Assembly (NCBI RefSeq): GCF_032118995.1
Contig: NC_092655.1
Coordinates: 12,224,406-12,288,405 of the forward strand
Length of the DNA stretch: 64,000 bases
Reading direction: 5' to 3'
Origin: Asterias amurensis
Taxonomy: Eukaryota > Echinodermata > Asteroidea > Forcipulatida > Asteriidae
In this document: piece by piece, positions 23,801 through 34,846 of the stretch
Layout: the number at the start of each line of letters is the position of its first letter
How positions within the stretch are numbered: position 1 is the stretch's first letter
Program-made: the position numbers and the translations under genes
Notes under the pieces: generated by a model
Told to the model about the DNA's origin: nothing
Seen by the model: the letters and a program-made list of their open reading frames with translations, nothing else
The model's database searches: none

Positions 23801-26800
23801 TTATAGTAAAGAAAACAACATAGCTTTTTGTAAAAACTAAAAAAAATGAACCTGTTCTTGAATCTAAGTGCTTATAGTGGGATTGATGGGCAACGTAGGA
23901 GGTTGCTTACCGTCCAGCAGAATGACTTACCGGTGTGACTGAAACCTTCATATACAAACTTGTTAATAAAACCATCGGCGGCCCTCTCCGCTGAATATTT
24001 GGCAGCATCGTATTCTGAGCTTTGTTCGGTCGGCAAACTCAGAGTGGAGAGCCTCCCTGTGTAAGAAGTAAATTTGGGTTAGAGGTAAATTGGGGTCTGA
24101 GGTAACAGAGGTTACTTTTTGGTTAAGAAGTAAATTTGGGTTTAGAGGAAAAGTTTGGTTTGGAGGTAAATTTGGGTATAGAGGTAAATTTGGGTTTATT
24201 AGGTAAAGTTGGGTCACAGGTATTAGTAAAGAGACAACTGTGGGTTTAGAGGTAAATTGGGTTTAGAGGTACGTTGGTGGTTTCGAGGTAAGTATGAGTT
24301 TAGAGGTAAATTTTTGTTTAAAGTAAACTTAGGTTAAGAAGTAAATTTTAGTTAAGAGGTAAATTTGTCATTAACTTTAAGAATGATTACCAATGGTATG
24401 CCTTCCCTTTAGAGTAACTTTAGTGGAGAAAAAAGTTCTGATTAATACTCCCTGACGTACTTTCTTGTTGATGGCAACGTTGAATAGGATACTCTTGAAG
24501 CATAACTTCTCGCAGATGTAGGAATTCCTTGTTTGGTAAAACAACGTTGACCTCACTTGCCAACAACGGCGGGTTACAGTAAACATCAATGACACCCCCA
24601 GGCTTCTCGGCTTGTCTGGCTGTCACTGGTACCCCGCACCGTCCATTCGCATTGTAGAATCGACTGACCCCAGCTCGGACAACAGCATTCGCTAAACGTG
24701 TACCTGTTCAAAAACAAAATGTACAACTTTCAGTCGTTTCGACCAATTAGTGTTCAGTATGTCACTGCCTAACAAGCAGTGGAGAAAGGGTTTTGTAGGT
24801 TAGGGGATAAAGTGGATCTGGATAAACCTGATTTAGTCGTGATTTAGTTCCCTTTCATACGTCACTTTCTTCGAAATGCTCTTTTATTGCATTAAAGGCA
24901 CTGCGACACTATTGATAATTTCTCAAAATAATTGTTAGCATCAAAGCTTATTGGTAACAAGCAATAGAGAGCTGTTAAAAGTATAAAACATTTCGAGAAA
25001 CATTTCCCTCTGAAGAAACGTAGTTTTCGAGAAAGAAGTAATTTTTCCTCAAAAAAAAAAAATCGAATTCGATTTCGAGAATAAGATTTTAAGGTCCCGA
25101 AATCAAGCATCTGAAAGCACAAAGCTTCGTGTGACAAAGGTGTTACAAAGGTGTTTTTCTTCCGTTATTCTCTCGCAACTTTAACGACCATTTGAGTTCA
25201 ACTTCCACAGTTCAAATTTCCACAGGTTTGTTACTTTGTACACGTTGCGGTACACCAAGTGAGAAGACTGGTCTTTCACAATAACCAACGGTGTCCAGTG
25301 TGAATAAATGAATAAATGAATAATACAAAGTTTTCACGAGTTTGGGTAAGTTTCTACACCTTTTTTTCACAAGGGGAGATTGGTTATGCGCTATTGTACG
25401 CATGCGTGAACATCACCCTAGGGACGTCCATCATATGAAAAGATGGTGGCACACACACAGATAATAACATGTCTTATTTTCAGGCGAACAGTCGATATTA
25501 GCTCTTATCTTCAAGTACGTGCTTATAATACCCCTTACCAATATTCTGCCCTTTCATTGGTTTAGAGCGCGTCACATGATATGTCTTAGTTTTACTAGAC
25601 GACGGCCGTGTTGATAGTGCATCGGTTTGCCATGCGCTTATAGTCCGAAGACTATCACACGGCGTGCAGTACCAAGACGTCCGTTGCGTGTACGAGGATG
25701 ATAAATTAATATAATTGTAATCATTTCGGATTACATGACACTACATGCAGTACAGTAAAAGTTTTCGCAATCTGTTTTCGCGTCGTCCGTGGATTGTAGC
25801 ATTCAGGTCTGTAACTTAATAGTACAGTATTTAGAATTAATGTTTGGGGTGTTGTAAAACAAATATTGGCTGCTTTTACTCGTGCAATGGTTAAAATTAC
25901 AACACCCCTTCCTTTGATTCTATCTGTTGATTGGCCGAGAGCGTGTCACATGGTGCTGTGTATTTTTTACTCTTGTACATGTTCACCGACCAAAGTAACT
26001 ACTCAATGGACTATTCAACGATAGCCTAGCAACCGATGTACTAGTGCATGGATACCCTGGTACCCAGACTACATTATTCAACAATCCATTATTTATTTCC
26101 ATACAAACATAAACAACTATAAACAATATGATTTTACAAAACTGAAACTGTATGACACATTAAAGCAAAACCTTGTAGGCTGGGATGCCTTGTACAAAAT
26201 ATAGACATACTTCAGTGATAAGTTGATCTTAAGAATTAAAACCCAAATTCAATACTTACAGCAGAGTTCTTTACGATTGAACAGGGTGACCCTTCCGATA
26301 CAATGTTCCTCTTTGAGTTGGACAGTCCAGAACGGACGCTCATCATCCTCTGTTTTTAAAAGAAGCAAAACATCGAGATTAGCTTAGAAAGAAACAGCAA
26401 CAATGCTTTCGCAAGTCGTTTTCAGCCAGAGGAACAACACGTAAAACTCAGTTAACCAGAACTGAAACACTAATGTTACTTATCTCGCGATAAAAGTGAT
26501 GCTATTTAGCCCATCACTGCTTTAATTTAAAAAAATACTATCGTGAAGTCATTTGACGGTTTGTCAAGTGTGCATGGTTGGCAATAAATACATATTCATA
26601 AATACCTCAGACAATTTCGCTATTCCTATTGGTGGAGAGCGCGTCGCGTGGGCTGTTTAAACGGTGGGTAATGACCAGCTGGAGCTGTTTATAACCGGTT
26701 GTTTTCGGATACGTTTACATGAATACCACCCCAACTCATTTAGAGATTGTTATTACATGGTGTTACCGCAAACTCTTCTATATCTTATTTCCACCATGCA

Positions 26801-29800
26801 AAGTTTCAAATCCTACTTATGAAGACTACTACTTGCCCGAATGCATATCCGAAAACTGTCCCAGTCAAAAAAATATACAACACCCGTACAGAGCTCAAGG
26901 ACGTCGGAAACGGAGATAAGTTTGACAGAGCTTCGTTCTTTAAGACGCATTTTAACCAAAAAGGCATTTATGAATGGAAAGAAAATAGTATATAGTGACT
27001 CGTTCTTAAACTGCCGTTTAAGACTTTGTAGGGTCGTGGCCTTGCGAGAAAGGCCCGAGCATATCGCACGGCAGCGACCCTGCCGGTTGTCAGGCCCCGA
27101 TAACGAGAACGAAAACGAGAACGATAAAAGTGCACGCCCTTGATTGGTTGAATTGCTCCACGCAGAATACACACACGCTCATTCAACCAATCGAGGGCGT
27201 GCATTTTTATCGTTCTCGTTTTCGTACTCGTTATCAGGGCCTGTGTGACTGGGCCTTAAAAACTCGTCGCTACCCTTTTATTCCCTTATTAAATAAACAC
27301 AATCAAATCCTTATCCATTTCAAACAAATAACTGTTCATAAGCTCATACTCACTTGTGTGGAAGAATCCATTCTCTATGTCTCCGTCCACACCTTTTGAT
27401 GATCGGGTGTTTTTGCTATAGGTCGAACTCTGTTCCGTGTTGAATCCGATGATGGATAATGCTGTAAGAAAACAGAAAAACATTTCAAGGGATTGTTAAC
27501 GTTTGGTTAATGGAACCCACTGTTTGTTTCAATCCTGTGTAGCCGTATACCACACAACTAAAACCTGTGAACATTTCATTTAGTTTGTAATTTTTTTGAG
27601 ATATCGCCGAAACCCTAGAGAGGTTTATTGCACGACCCAGGTGAATACCACCACAATCTGATCAACGCTGACCTTTTGAAATGAAGTTTTCACATGTTAG
27701 TTTTTATTGTATACTATAATATGTATACTAACCCTGGACGAAATCGAAATCGATATATCGTCAGGTAAATATCGCCGATATGACGATGTATCGTGAAGAT
27801 TTTTGAAATATGAAAGTGCCCTTCAGAAGGGGACAACAATGGCTCTCAATCGCACGCTAGAAACAGTTTAACCGCAAGGATGAAGACAAACAAAATACAT
27901 CATGACTGTTGAATGTAAAAAAATAAAAATAAAAATAAGCCTGACGCCTTTCTCATATTCAAACCTGTGGGGTAACACAAATTACCCTTTCTCTAAAACT
28001 AATTAAAAAGTGTCGTTCATCATACTGTTTTTGATATCAACAACACTCAAGTGGTCTTTATACCAAAAGTATGTTCTGTATTGTCACTAATTTGTTGACG
28101 ATTGCAAAAGGAACTTTTAAGGCCCGGTCACACAGGCCCCGATAACGAGAACGAAAACGAGAACGATAAAAATGCACGCTCGCGATTGGTTGAACTGATC
28201 CACGCAGAATACACACACGCTCATTCAACCAATCGAGGGCGTGCATTTTTATCGTTCTCGTTTTCGTTCTCGTTATCGGGGCCTGTGTGACCGGGCCTTA
28301 ATAACTGAAGCAAGGTTCAGGCATGGGAATGGAACCTGGGTCTCAACATGATGTGAAAAGCAGGGAGTGAACCACTTCGCTAACTATAATCCCAAAGTTT
28401 CTACGTACGTTTGAGTTCATACAGACTCCCATCTGCCTCTCCAAAACCGTCCCAGTCCAAGCCATCTTGAGCCTTTAACGAGAAAAAAATGAACAAAAAC
28501 TGGTTTTAGACATTTTGGGGCTACCGTGAGCTAGTGATTTAAAAAGAAAAGATCCATTCCTGTCATGCACAGCTATGAAAAAGCAAAACAAATATTAACA
28601 AACTTGAGAACATTTACATAACAATCGGTCGACAAATTTGTTAAGCCAAGGTGGCCATTGAAGAACATGACGAAATTGTTCCATACCTAGGCATTGGCTC
28701 CAGTGTCATAGGGGATTGGGTCCCCTGTGTTTGTGTCACAACACGACATGACTGTATAAAAGGCAGTGGACACTATTGGTAATTACTCAAAATAATTATT
28801 AGCATAAAACCTTTCTTGGTGACAAGTAATGCGGAGCGGCTGATGGTATAAAACATTGTGAGAAACGGCTCCCTCTGAAGTGCCATAGTTTTTGAGAAAG
28901 AAGTAATTTTCCACGAATTTGATTTCGAAACCTCAGATTTAGAACTTGAGGTCTCGAAATCAACCATTTAAACGCACACAACTTCGTGTGACAAGGGTGT
29001 TTTTTTTCTTTCATTATTATCTTGCAACTTCGATGACCGATTGAGATACACCAACTGTCCACTGCCTTTAAACATAGAAAGTCAACAGAGGACGGTGAGA
29101 TGATTTGCTTACGATTTGTTGGATGGGAGACAAAATAACCTATGTGACAACGGCAGAGTCTCAGCTTGGTTCGAAAAAGGCCCAAAGTAGATTTTGTAAA
29201 CGTCCTTTTGCCTATGGAGGCGACAGGGCCACGAACCGAGGTTTGGACAAGGCCTATATACAGGGAGCGGGGAGCACGAGCCGAGTTTCGTAAAAGGCCG
29301 AAAGGGAGCATCGCGAGCCGAGGATGGGAAAGGGCACTAAAGGAGCCTGAGCCGAGGTTTGGAACAGTTGGGGGATATATAACCCTGCACCCACACCCCC
29401 CCCCCCGGGTGACGCCCATGTAAACGTGTACTGGAACATCTCAAGCGGGAAAGATTCTATGTCAAAGGGGCAAAATGGCAATTGCCCCGTCTGTGCGGCA
29501 CCTTAATGTAGCCCGAGCCCTAAAAATGTAGCCTGACCTAAATGTAGCCCCCAAACATGTACCTAAATGTAGCCCGGACCTAAATGTAGCCCCAATATGT
29601 ACCCAAATGTAGCCCGGACCTTAATGTAGCCCCAACGGGCTACATTTAGGTACATGTTTGGGGCTGCATTTAGGTCAGGCTACAATTAGGGCTTGGGCTA
29701 CATTGTGGTGCCGCACACCCGTCCCCCCGCTCTGTGAAGTATCACGCCATGGACAGGTGAGAGATACAGAAACAAATGTTTGTCTTACCACTGCTCCCTT

Positions 29801-29845
29801 GGTTGTCAAGACGCTGAACAGTAACACAAGGATGAAGACCTCCAT
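20563..29845 (-). CDS. F-type lectin gene B, 3'-truncated paralogue
   Basis: Ten exons were read: 29845-29789, 28472-28409, 27461-27354, 26349-26260, 24703-24461, 24056-23931, 22962-22876, 21736-21491, 20882-20754 and 20652-20563. All lie between AG acceptors and GT donors and keep one frame for 1240 nt. They encode a signal peptide, an acidic linker, two full FTP domains and two-thirds of a third. The eleventh exon, which in gene A closes domain 3 and carries the stop, is absent. Reading through the last donor would end at a TGA at 20536-20534 after about nine extra residues. Domain signatures are altered (see sub-entries). A secreted carbohydrate-binding role is the family expectation, but this copy may be non-functional or changed in specificity. 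Confidence 0.8.
21491..24056 (-). CDS. Gene B FTP domain 2, sugar-site motif eroded
   Basis: Exon 6 (24056-23931) reads LPTEQSSEYDAAKYSAERAA. Exon 7 (22962-22876) reads DPWWRVDLLDTHCISKVVL. Exon 8 (21736-21491) contains RLADAVVRAG, QCGSAIT and ARYVSVNIPGRKE. Exon 7 is 87 nt, against 90 nt in gene A. The Arg-X-Asp-Cys-Cys of gene A (FNRWDCC) becomes FNRASS, so the acidic residue and both vicinal cysteines are gone and one residue is deleted. Exon 8 uses GTTAGT as donor instead of GTAAGT. Confidence 0.85.
21866..22262. repeat. 31-bp minisatellite in gene B intron 7
   Basis: About 13 imperfect units of AATTCCCTTGTGGGGTCCAG plus GTTGAACAAAG. The open frame this creates on the minus strand is a by-product of the repeats. 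Confidence 0.9.
22560..22735. repeat. Imperfect palindrome in gene B intron 7
   Basis: GTGATTATTGATGTGGATTG pairs with the complement of CAATCCACGTCCATAATCAC near 22707-22733. A related half is at 39405-39487 in gene A, so it predates the gene duplication. Confidence 0.55.
23319..23500 (-). repeat. TTAA MITE fragment in gene B intron 6
   Basis: Inverted relative to the main copies: TTAAAGGCAGTGGACA, then GAGAAACGGCTCCCTCTGAA. It is cut off after the start of the internal palindrome. Confidence 0.7.
24063..24372. repeat. ~17-bp minisatellite, gene B intron 5
   Basis: Repeats of GAGGTAAATTTGGGTTTA with variants. The same repeat occupies the equivalent gene A intron at 41390-41590 and 43255-43500. 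Confidence 0.85.
24461..27461 (-). CDS. Gene B FTP domain 1
   Basis: Exon 3 (27461-27354) reads LSIIGFNTEQSS and ends FFHT. Exon 4 (26349-26260) reads FWTVQLKEEHCIGRVTLFN. Exon 5 (24703-24461) reads RLANAVVRAGVSRFY, RCGVPV and the EVNVVLPNKEFLHLREV strand, and ends at a GTACGT donor. Where gene A has Arg-Lys-Asp-Cys-Cys-Gly-Ala-Arg, this copy reads Arg-Lys-Glu-Leu-Cys-Cys-Thr-Arg. The length is kept, but the Asp is replaced by Glu and the cysteine pair has moved by one position. Confidence 0.85.
24893..25300 (-). mobile_element. TTAA MITE in gene B intron 4, inverted
   Basis: Starts ATTAAAGGCACTGCGACACTATTG and ends CCAACGGTGTCCAGTG. The internal palindrome is degenerate and interrupted by a poly-A run. 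Confidence 0.75.
25470..26100. other. Gene B intron 4, possible palindromic repeat
   Basis: Blocks such as ACACCCCTTCCTTTGATTCT and GCGTGTCACATGG echo AATACCCCTTACCAATATTC and GCGCGTCACATGA at 25530-25580. Possible repeat arms; no exon is seen. Confidence 0.35.
27090..27258. repeat. Palindromic MITE (ATAACGAGAACG family), gene B intron 3
   Basis: GGCCCCGATAACGAGAACG on the left pairs with the complement of CGTACTCGTTATCAGGGCC on the right, around a short central loop. Confidence 0.75.
28121..28297. mobile_element. Palindromic MITE with TTAA flanks, gene B intron 2
   Basis: Almost a perfect hairpin starting GGCCCGGTCACACAGGCCCC. It is bounded by TTAA at 28117-28120 and 28298-28301. The matching place in gene A (about 49406) lacks it. 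Confidence 0.85.
28409..29845 (-). CDS. Gene B signal peptide and linker exons
   Basis: Exon 1 (29845-29789) encodes MEVFILVLLFSVLTTKGAV with a hydrophobic core typical of a secretory signal. Exon 2 (28472-28409) encodes AQDGLDWDGFGEADGSLYEL. Exon phases (0, then 1) match genes A and C. Confidence 0.85.
28758..29071 (-). mobile_element. TTAA MITE in gene B intron 1, inverted
   Basis: Begins AAGGCAGTGGACACTATTGG and ends CTGTCCACTGCCTTTAAAC, with the internal GATTTCGAAACCTCAGAT palindrome. Confidence 0.85.
29492..29717. mobile_element. 226-bp palindromic insertion in gene B intron 1
   Basis: The ends TGTGCGGCACC and GGTGCCGCACA are inverted. CCCGTC is present on both sides (29486-29491, 29718-29723). 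Gene A at about 49848-49862 has the uninterrupted site (GCCCCGTCCCCCCGC). The interior is repeats of AATGTAGCCC and its complement. Confidence 0.85.
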
Positions 29846-29925
29846 TGTACATTAATTTATTCTCATCTGTTCCTCTCTTCTCACTAATGAAGACGCCAAT
29901 TGATGCTAAGTTCTCTCTCAGTTGC

Positions 29926-29940
29926 TTTTTATTATAAAAA
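29926..29940 (-). promoter_or_regulatory. TATA-like box of lectin gene B
   Basis: Minus-strand TTTTTATAATAAAAA, 81-95 bp upstream of the ATG at 29845, identical in position to genes A and C. Confidence 0.45.
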
Positions 29941-30080
29941 CCCTGGCTAAAAAATATTGATTAACTTAAAGGTAAAGGACGCATGTGTTCAAGGTCCTTT
30001 CATTTGACACATTTAAACAAAACCCATCTGTTTTGTCAAACTTGACAGCGCTTGAAATTCACGTACTAAGCGTTCTTTAA

Positions 30081-30305
30081 AGGCACTGGACATGGCTGGT
30101 AATTGTCAAAGTCAAGTATGCTCACTTTGTGTATCCAAACATCCGCATTACATAACATAATGTGTGAAAATTGGTACTCAATTGGTCGTCGAAGCTGCAA
30201 GAGAATAGTGAAAGGAAGATAGAAAAACACTCTTGGCAGCTTGCAAATGTCTGAGAAATTATGAAAAGACTTCCGCTCTTATATTACCAGTAGTGTCCAC
30301 TGCCT
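30081..30305. repeat. Internally deleted TTAA MITE upstream of gene B
   Basis: TTAA at 30077-30080 and 30306-30309 enclose AGGCACTGGACATGGCTGG and CCAGTAGTGTCCACTGCCT. It is orthologous to the remnants at 946 and 50224. The right end survives only here. Confidence 0.7.
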
Positions 30306-30309
30306 TTAA

Positions 30310-31960
30310 CGGACTCCTCAATCGAATACAAGCAAAACTTCCAAGGTAGCGACTATAAAAATGTATAAAAATACAGGTTACACCCAGTCTAGTCTATAAG
30401 ACTGAACCCGATTATTATGTTCAAGTACAAGAAAATAATGTTCGATTAGGAGTGACCGGACGCGCTGGAAGTCGTGTACAGTCTATCAGTCCATGCGTTA
30501 ATAAGCATAATTGCCGGGTTTTATCTGCAGCATTTTGTGTGGTTTTTCATGCGTGGCCTGGGTTTGAATATATAATTAGTCCAAAGGGCTTCTGGAATTC
30601 GGTCATTTTCGGCCTTTTCTGAAAAGTCTCAACCAAAATAATGCATCAGTAAAATAAAACGAAGAGCATATATGTCGTTATGTATGAGCAAAAAATTAAA
30701 AAAGAGAAAATTGTACGTAAAAATGGGAAAGGAAATTTAAATACCTGCGGATTGACTGTATACAGTCGTCCGGAAAACTGTATAACGTCTTGGTTTTAGA
30801 CGTCGATCTTTTTATTAATGAGCCGAACCTAATGCAAATTATATGCTAATTTATGCAATTAAAAGAAAGGTTGCTTATTTCCCCTTTGAAAGCATTCTTA
30901 TTCTTCGTTCAGCTATTGAGACTTTGGGGTTTTTCATTTGCATAAATATCGCTCCCACATTGTTAACTACAAACTTTGTTTGTTTGTGTGCTTGTTTGTT
31001 CTGTTGTTGTTGTTTTAGAGTATGTACACAATAAACCCCATAGTTATTACCCCACTAATATGTGAGAAGTGGAACAAATCGATTATAACCGGATACATCA
31101 AATAGTGGCCGTGATCTTTGCTATTTTTCAATCGGGTCATCAAGGTGCGGCCAATGAGAGAAGGTGTGAACAACAGCCTTTGTAGTGTTTGTAGGTTTCA
31201 AGTGTAAATGGGTTAATGGTCAATGGGTTATGGATGTGTTTTGGTGTTAGTGTGGGAATGCTTTATTTCATTATAAAGTGTTCACGTTGATGACGTTGTT
31301 TTTTTTGCTGATTTATTTTATGGAGCATTCCAGGCGCCATGGAACCAGTTTTCCTTTACACATCACCGCCTCGAAAACTATTCAGTCATTACTCATCAAA
31401 CGTTTTACAAGTTGAAATGGTTCCCACGACTCCGAAATAACGAAAATTGCGTATAACAATTAATTGACGAAGGGGAAAATCAGCAACATTCAAAACGGTG
31501 CAGGGCCAGACGTTGTATATTATCCATATGACAAACAAATTAAACAAGAAGCACGGGCAAATCAAGTTGGTATACATCAGTTTAAAAATACTCACATCGC
31601 GGGAATGTGACTCCGATGTCAACCACACAGTCACAAGGAGTGGGGTAGTGGGTAGCCTTCACCCCGGGACATCATGTCAGACCATGCCCCAAAACCAGGG
31701 TGCCATTTTTTCGCGGTTGTACCAAATTACTGTTTCGGTCATTGGCCAGTGATTTACCATCGAAACAGTTACTGGTAACGACTGCGAAAACGCGCCCTAG
31801 ACTACAGCACAGTACCAAGCCAGCGACCAGGCCAAAGTGTCGTCCTTTCACTGGCACAGATGAGCGCCGTCAATTCCCGTGGTGTAGCCAGTCAGCGTCC
31901 CATCCCGGGCTCTGAGTCGAAGACCGTAGCGCTGGCAAATGCATACCGGCAATAGTGTAA
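30310..31960. repeat. Third copy of the 12-17 kb duplicated segment
   Basis: Matches about 12635-14371 and 17084-17400 with moderate divergence, for example CTTCCAAGGTAGCGACTATAA and GGAGCATTCCAGGCGCCATGG. It lacks the MITE found at 16787. No gene is recognised. Confidence 0.85.
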
Positions 31961-32707
31961 AATCAAGCATGGCCACTTTATAAAAGAACTAAGGTATTCA
32001 TGTAAGCCGTGCACCTATGCAATGAGATACAGTCTAATAAATCACCAAGTACACAATTTATGTCTGTTTAACAATAACAATGTATTCTTGTTTATTTCAC
32101 AAACAACAAGTTTAAAACAAGTAAGTTTACTATATAAAAAAAAAGGATACGATCGTCGTATCAGGCCTTAATCAGAGATCTCTGTTTTGTTCAGTTTGTG
32201 CACACGCGATCCACGGTTACCGGTATAGTTGGTGTACACTGTTCCTCCCTAGGTAGTAGTAGTTCCAGTCCCTCTCCTGATGCACTGACGATCCCCTTCC
32301 CGATGAAGAGTTCCAACAAGGATCAGTGGTGAATACTCAAGTTCCAAGGGACATCCATCCAGTAGGGCAGGCACACACACACCACAGTTATCCCCCAGTT
32401 TACCTGAGACAACTGAGAGCCAACGATTACTGTATATGAAAACCGATATTCTGGTAGGGTTTATGTATTAACTTTCTATTAATGGTTCATCAAAAACACA
32501 CTGTATACAACGAAAAGATAACTTTGTTTACAGTTTACACGGAGATGAATTTATCGGTACATGCAACAACATGGCTGCCTGTCACATGGCCCTAACTATA
32601 TTTGGCCGAATGAGGGCGCTATATTGATTTGGAGCAGGGGCTACACATGTTTATAATTAAATTAATACGATTATATGATTCTGTGTGAGGCTCATGCAAA
32701 ATCACAT
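31961..32707. other. Non-coding, nothing recognised
   Basis: No exon or clear repeat end. A block at 32240-32400 is of more balanced composition, but its frames are closed. Confidence 0.4.
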
Positions 32708-32709
32708 TA

Positions 32710-33077
32710 GGATATAGAATCATCTAATCTGATTGGTTAAAAATGGAGTCATGGAAATATGACGTCATAGTGACTATGCCCGGGGCGCGATAGTCAATTG
32801 ACTATGCCCGCTCTGAAAATAACGCAAAATTATGTATATTGTACGACTATACGTTCCGTGTCACGGCGCGACCTTTCTTCGCAGACGACCTTTCACCGTA
32901 TAGTCAGAGTGTTGATTGTAAGATTCTTCAATCGGTACATAAATAAAGTTATAGGCCCTCTGTGATGTCAAAACCATGGCTATGCCCTCACCTTCGCTTC
33001 GGGCATAGTCATGGTTTTGACATCACCTTGGGCCTATAATTTTAACTGTGCCCCTCATAGCAGTCAATATTTCCATA
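32710..33077. repeat. Composite palindromic element, second copy
   Basis: ATATAGAATCATCTAATCTG, then the GGCCC...CTTCGCTTCGGGC hairpin (32946-33055), then TCATAGCAGTCAATATTTCC, in the same order as 10071-10885. The internal part is shorter. Confidence 0.65.
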
Positions 33078-33084
33078 CTGGTAC

Positions 33085-33330
33085 ACCATATGAGAGGCTA
33101 CTGCATACAGCATTGGCTTCTGTAATTTTATATTTGGTTCCTTCGGTGCCTTTTAGGCTATACTGGTATACTATAATATGAGGCTATACTGCATACAACA
33201 TTGGCTAATGTGATATTGTAATGGTATACCATGTGAGGCTACTGCATAAAGCATTGGCTACTGTGATATCGCAGAGGGTTCCTGTGATAGACTATACTGG
33301 TATACACCTATGAGGCTGCTTATAAAACAC
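33085..33330. repeat. Degenerate ~75-bp tandem repeat
   Basis: Three to four copies of ACTGGTATACC...GAGGCTACTGCATACAGCATTGGCT with length variation. Confidence 0.6.
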
Positions 33331-33427
33331 CAAATAAATTTTACTGTGACACCACATGCTTTGCTACAACTAACTTTAATAATGTTATGCAACTGGCTAT
33401 TGTACCTGGGTACAACTATTTGAAATA

Positions 33428-33643
33428 ATAATAGACGATGTGACCTATGTTTACATTCAAACCGCCCTCTGTTGAAAAAAACACTGTATACGTCATGTTT
33501 CGCCGGGCAAAAAGACAGTTAGTCATGGTAAGATTGCATACACTTTCTAGCTGGCTGCCAAAACACAAAGGTTTTGCCCGGCGGTATGCGCGTGAATCAT
33601 GTTATGGTTTTCGTGTGACGTCAGAGGTCACATCGTCTATACT
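33428..33643. mobile_element. TIR element, empty-site relative of 1840-2893
   Basis: Same terminal sequences as 1840-2893 (GACGATGTGACCTATG and complement), without the inner 875-bp insertion. Confidence 0.65.
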
Positions 33644-33687
33644 ATAGGAAGTTGCCGCATGCTGTATCGGGTAATATTTGTTTCCTT

Positions 33688-33834
33688 TATAAGGCCGTGT
33701 CCGAAATGGTGGCTACGGATGCGGCTACGACCGTTGTCAGGGGTGTTGCTAAGGGTGTCCTATACTTCAATGCATGATGACGCGGCGATCCGGCCGTAGC
33801 CGTGGCCGTAGCCACCAGTTCGGATCCGGCCTAA
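33688..33834. repeat. Palindromic MITE
   Basis: AAGGCCGTGTCCGAAATGGT pairs with the complement of ACCAGTTCGGATCCGGCCT. Internal GTGGCTACGG/CCGTAGCCAC arms are present. Confidence 0.65.
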
Positions 33835-34400
33835 CGTTACTGTTACAATATTCTACAAAAGGGAGATACCGCATCTACTGAGAAAAATGGATAGTATTAT
33901 ATCAGACCATTGGCAGGAATACCGTATTATGATATCGACGAACTGTATTAGGATACTTGGTTACCACTGAATCTCAATTTTAATGCGAAGCCATTGGCTA
34001 CGTGACGATCTACTATAGTGGCCACATATTGGGGGAATTGAATTTTTGATGAAACAAGCACGGAGTTCCGCACACAGTCGGGGTATGTATATTGAGAACG
34101 ACATTCTCCTAAAGAGACATTGCAGATTTGACCTAAGGTAATCTAGGTAAAACTCTAACCATCAATGGTAACAGTTTTTATCCTTTTGAAAATGCTTCTT
34201 ATATTTCATCCATCTTTTTTTCTTGTTCTTTTTAAGGACATAATTATTTTCCACCTCACATCTGCTGCTGTACTGTACGGTGTAACTAAAACGTTAAAGG
34301 TACACTGAATGTTATTTGAGCACACGAAGCTACTGCCTGATTTGTGTTACAGTTCAGGTCAATGGAACAATGCGGTAATCCTGGTATTATTTTGAGCAAT
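33835..34400. other. Intergenic, nothing recognised
   Basis: Lies beyond the 3' end of gene A. No exon or clear repeat is seen. Confidence 0.4.
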
Positions 34401-34404
34401 GTTG

Positions 34405-34535
34405 AAGACACTAGACACCATTGGTAATTGTCAAAGACCATGTCTTCTCACTTGCTGTATCTCAACATATGCACAAAATAACAAACCTGTGAACATTTGA
34501 GCTCATTTTGAGCAGTGTCCACTGCCTTTAAACTA
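34405..34535 (+). repeat. Shortened TTAA MITE downstream of gene A
   Basis: GACACTAGACACCATTGGTAATTG at the left and GTGTCCACTGCCTTTAA at the right. The internal palindrome is missing. Confidence 0.7.
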
Positions 34536-34846
34536 CTTTTTTGGATGATGTTTTTTTCTAAGACAGGTTTCCGACGCACCATAATGAATACTACGATAAC
34601 TATATAAGAATTTCAGTATTATAATTGGATATCTGTATCTATCCACTGTACGTGCAATGGATTAAACAACGCACACTGCTACAGATACCTAACCTGTTTT
34701 GTATTGCGCTACTTGGATATAGTGAATTAAAACATAAAATTTCAGAACCTCGAATCAAAAACCTTGTTTAGGTTGTGCTAAAACACGAGACAATTCAAAC
34801 GCTATAAGTAATGGTTCTTTTGTCAGGTGTTAGCTTAGAGTGAAGC

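Noticed and set aside
29166-29423. 85-residue plus-strand frame in gene B intron 1
   Set aside because: No start context or family, and it spans a C-run and non-conserved sequence relative to the gene A and C introns.
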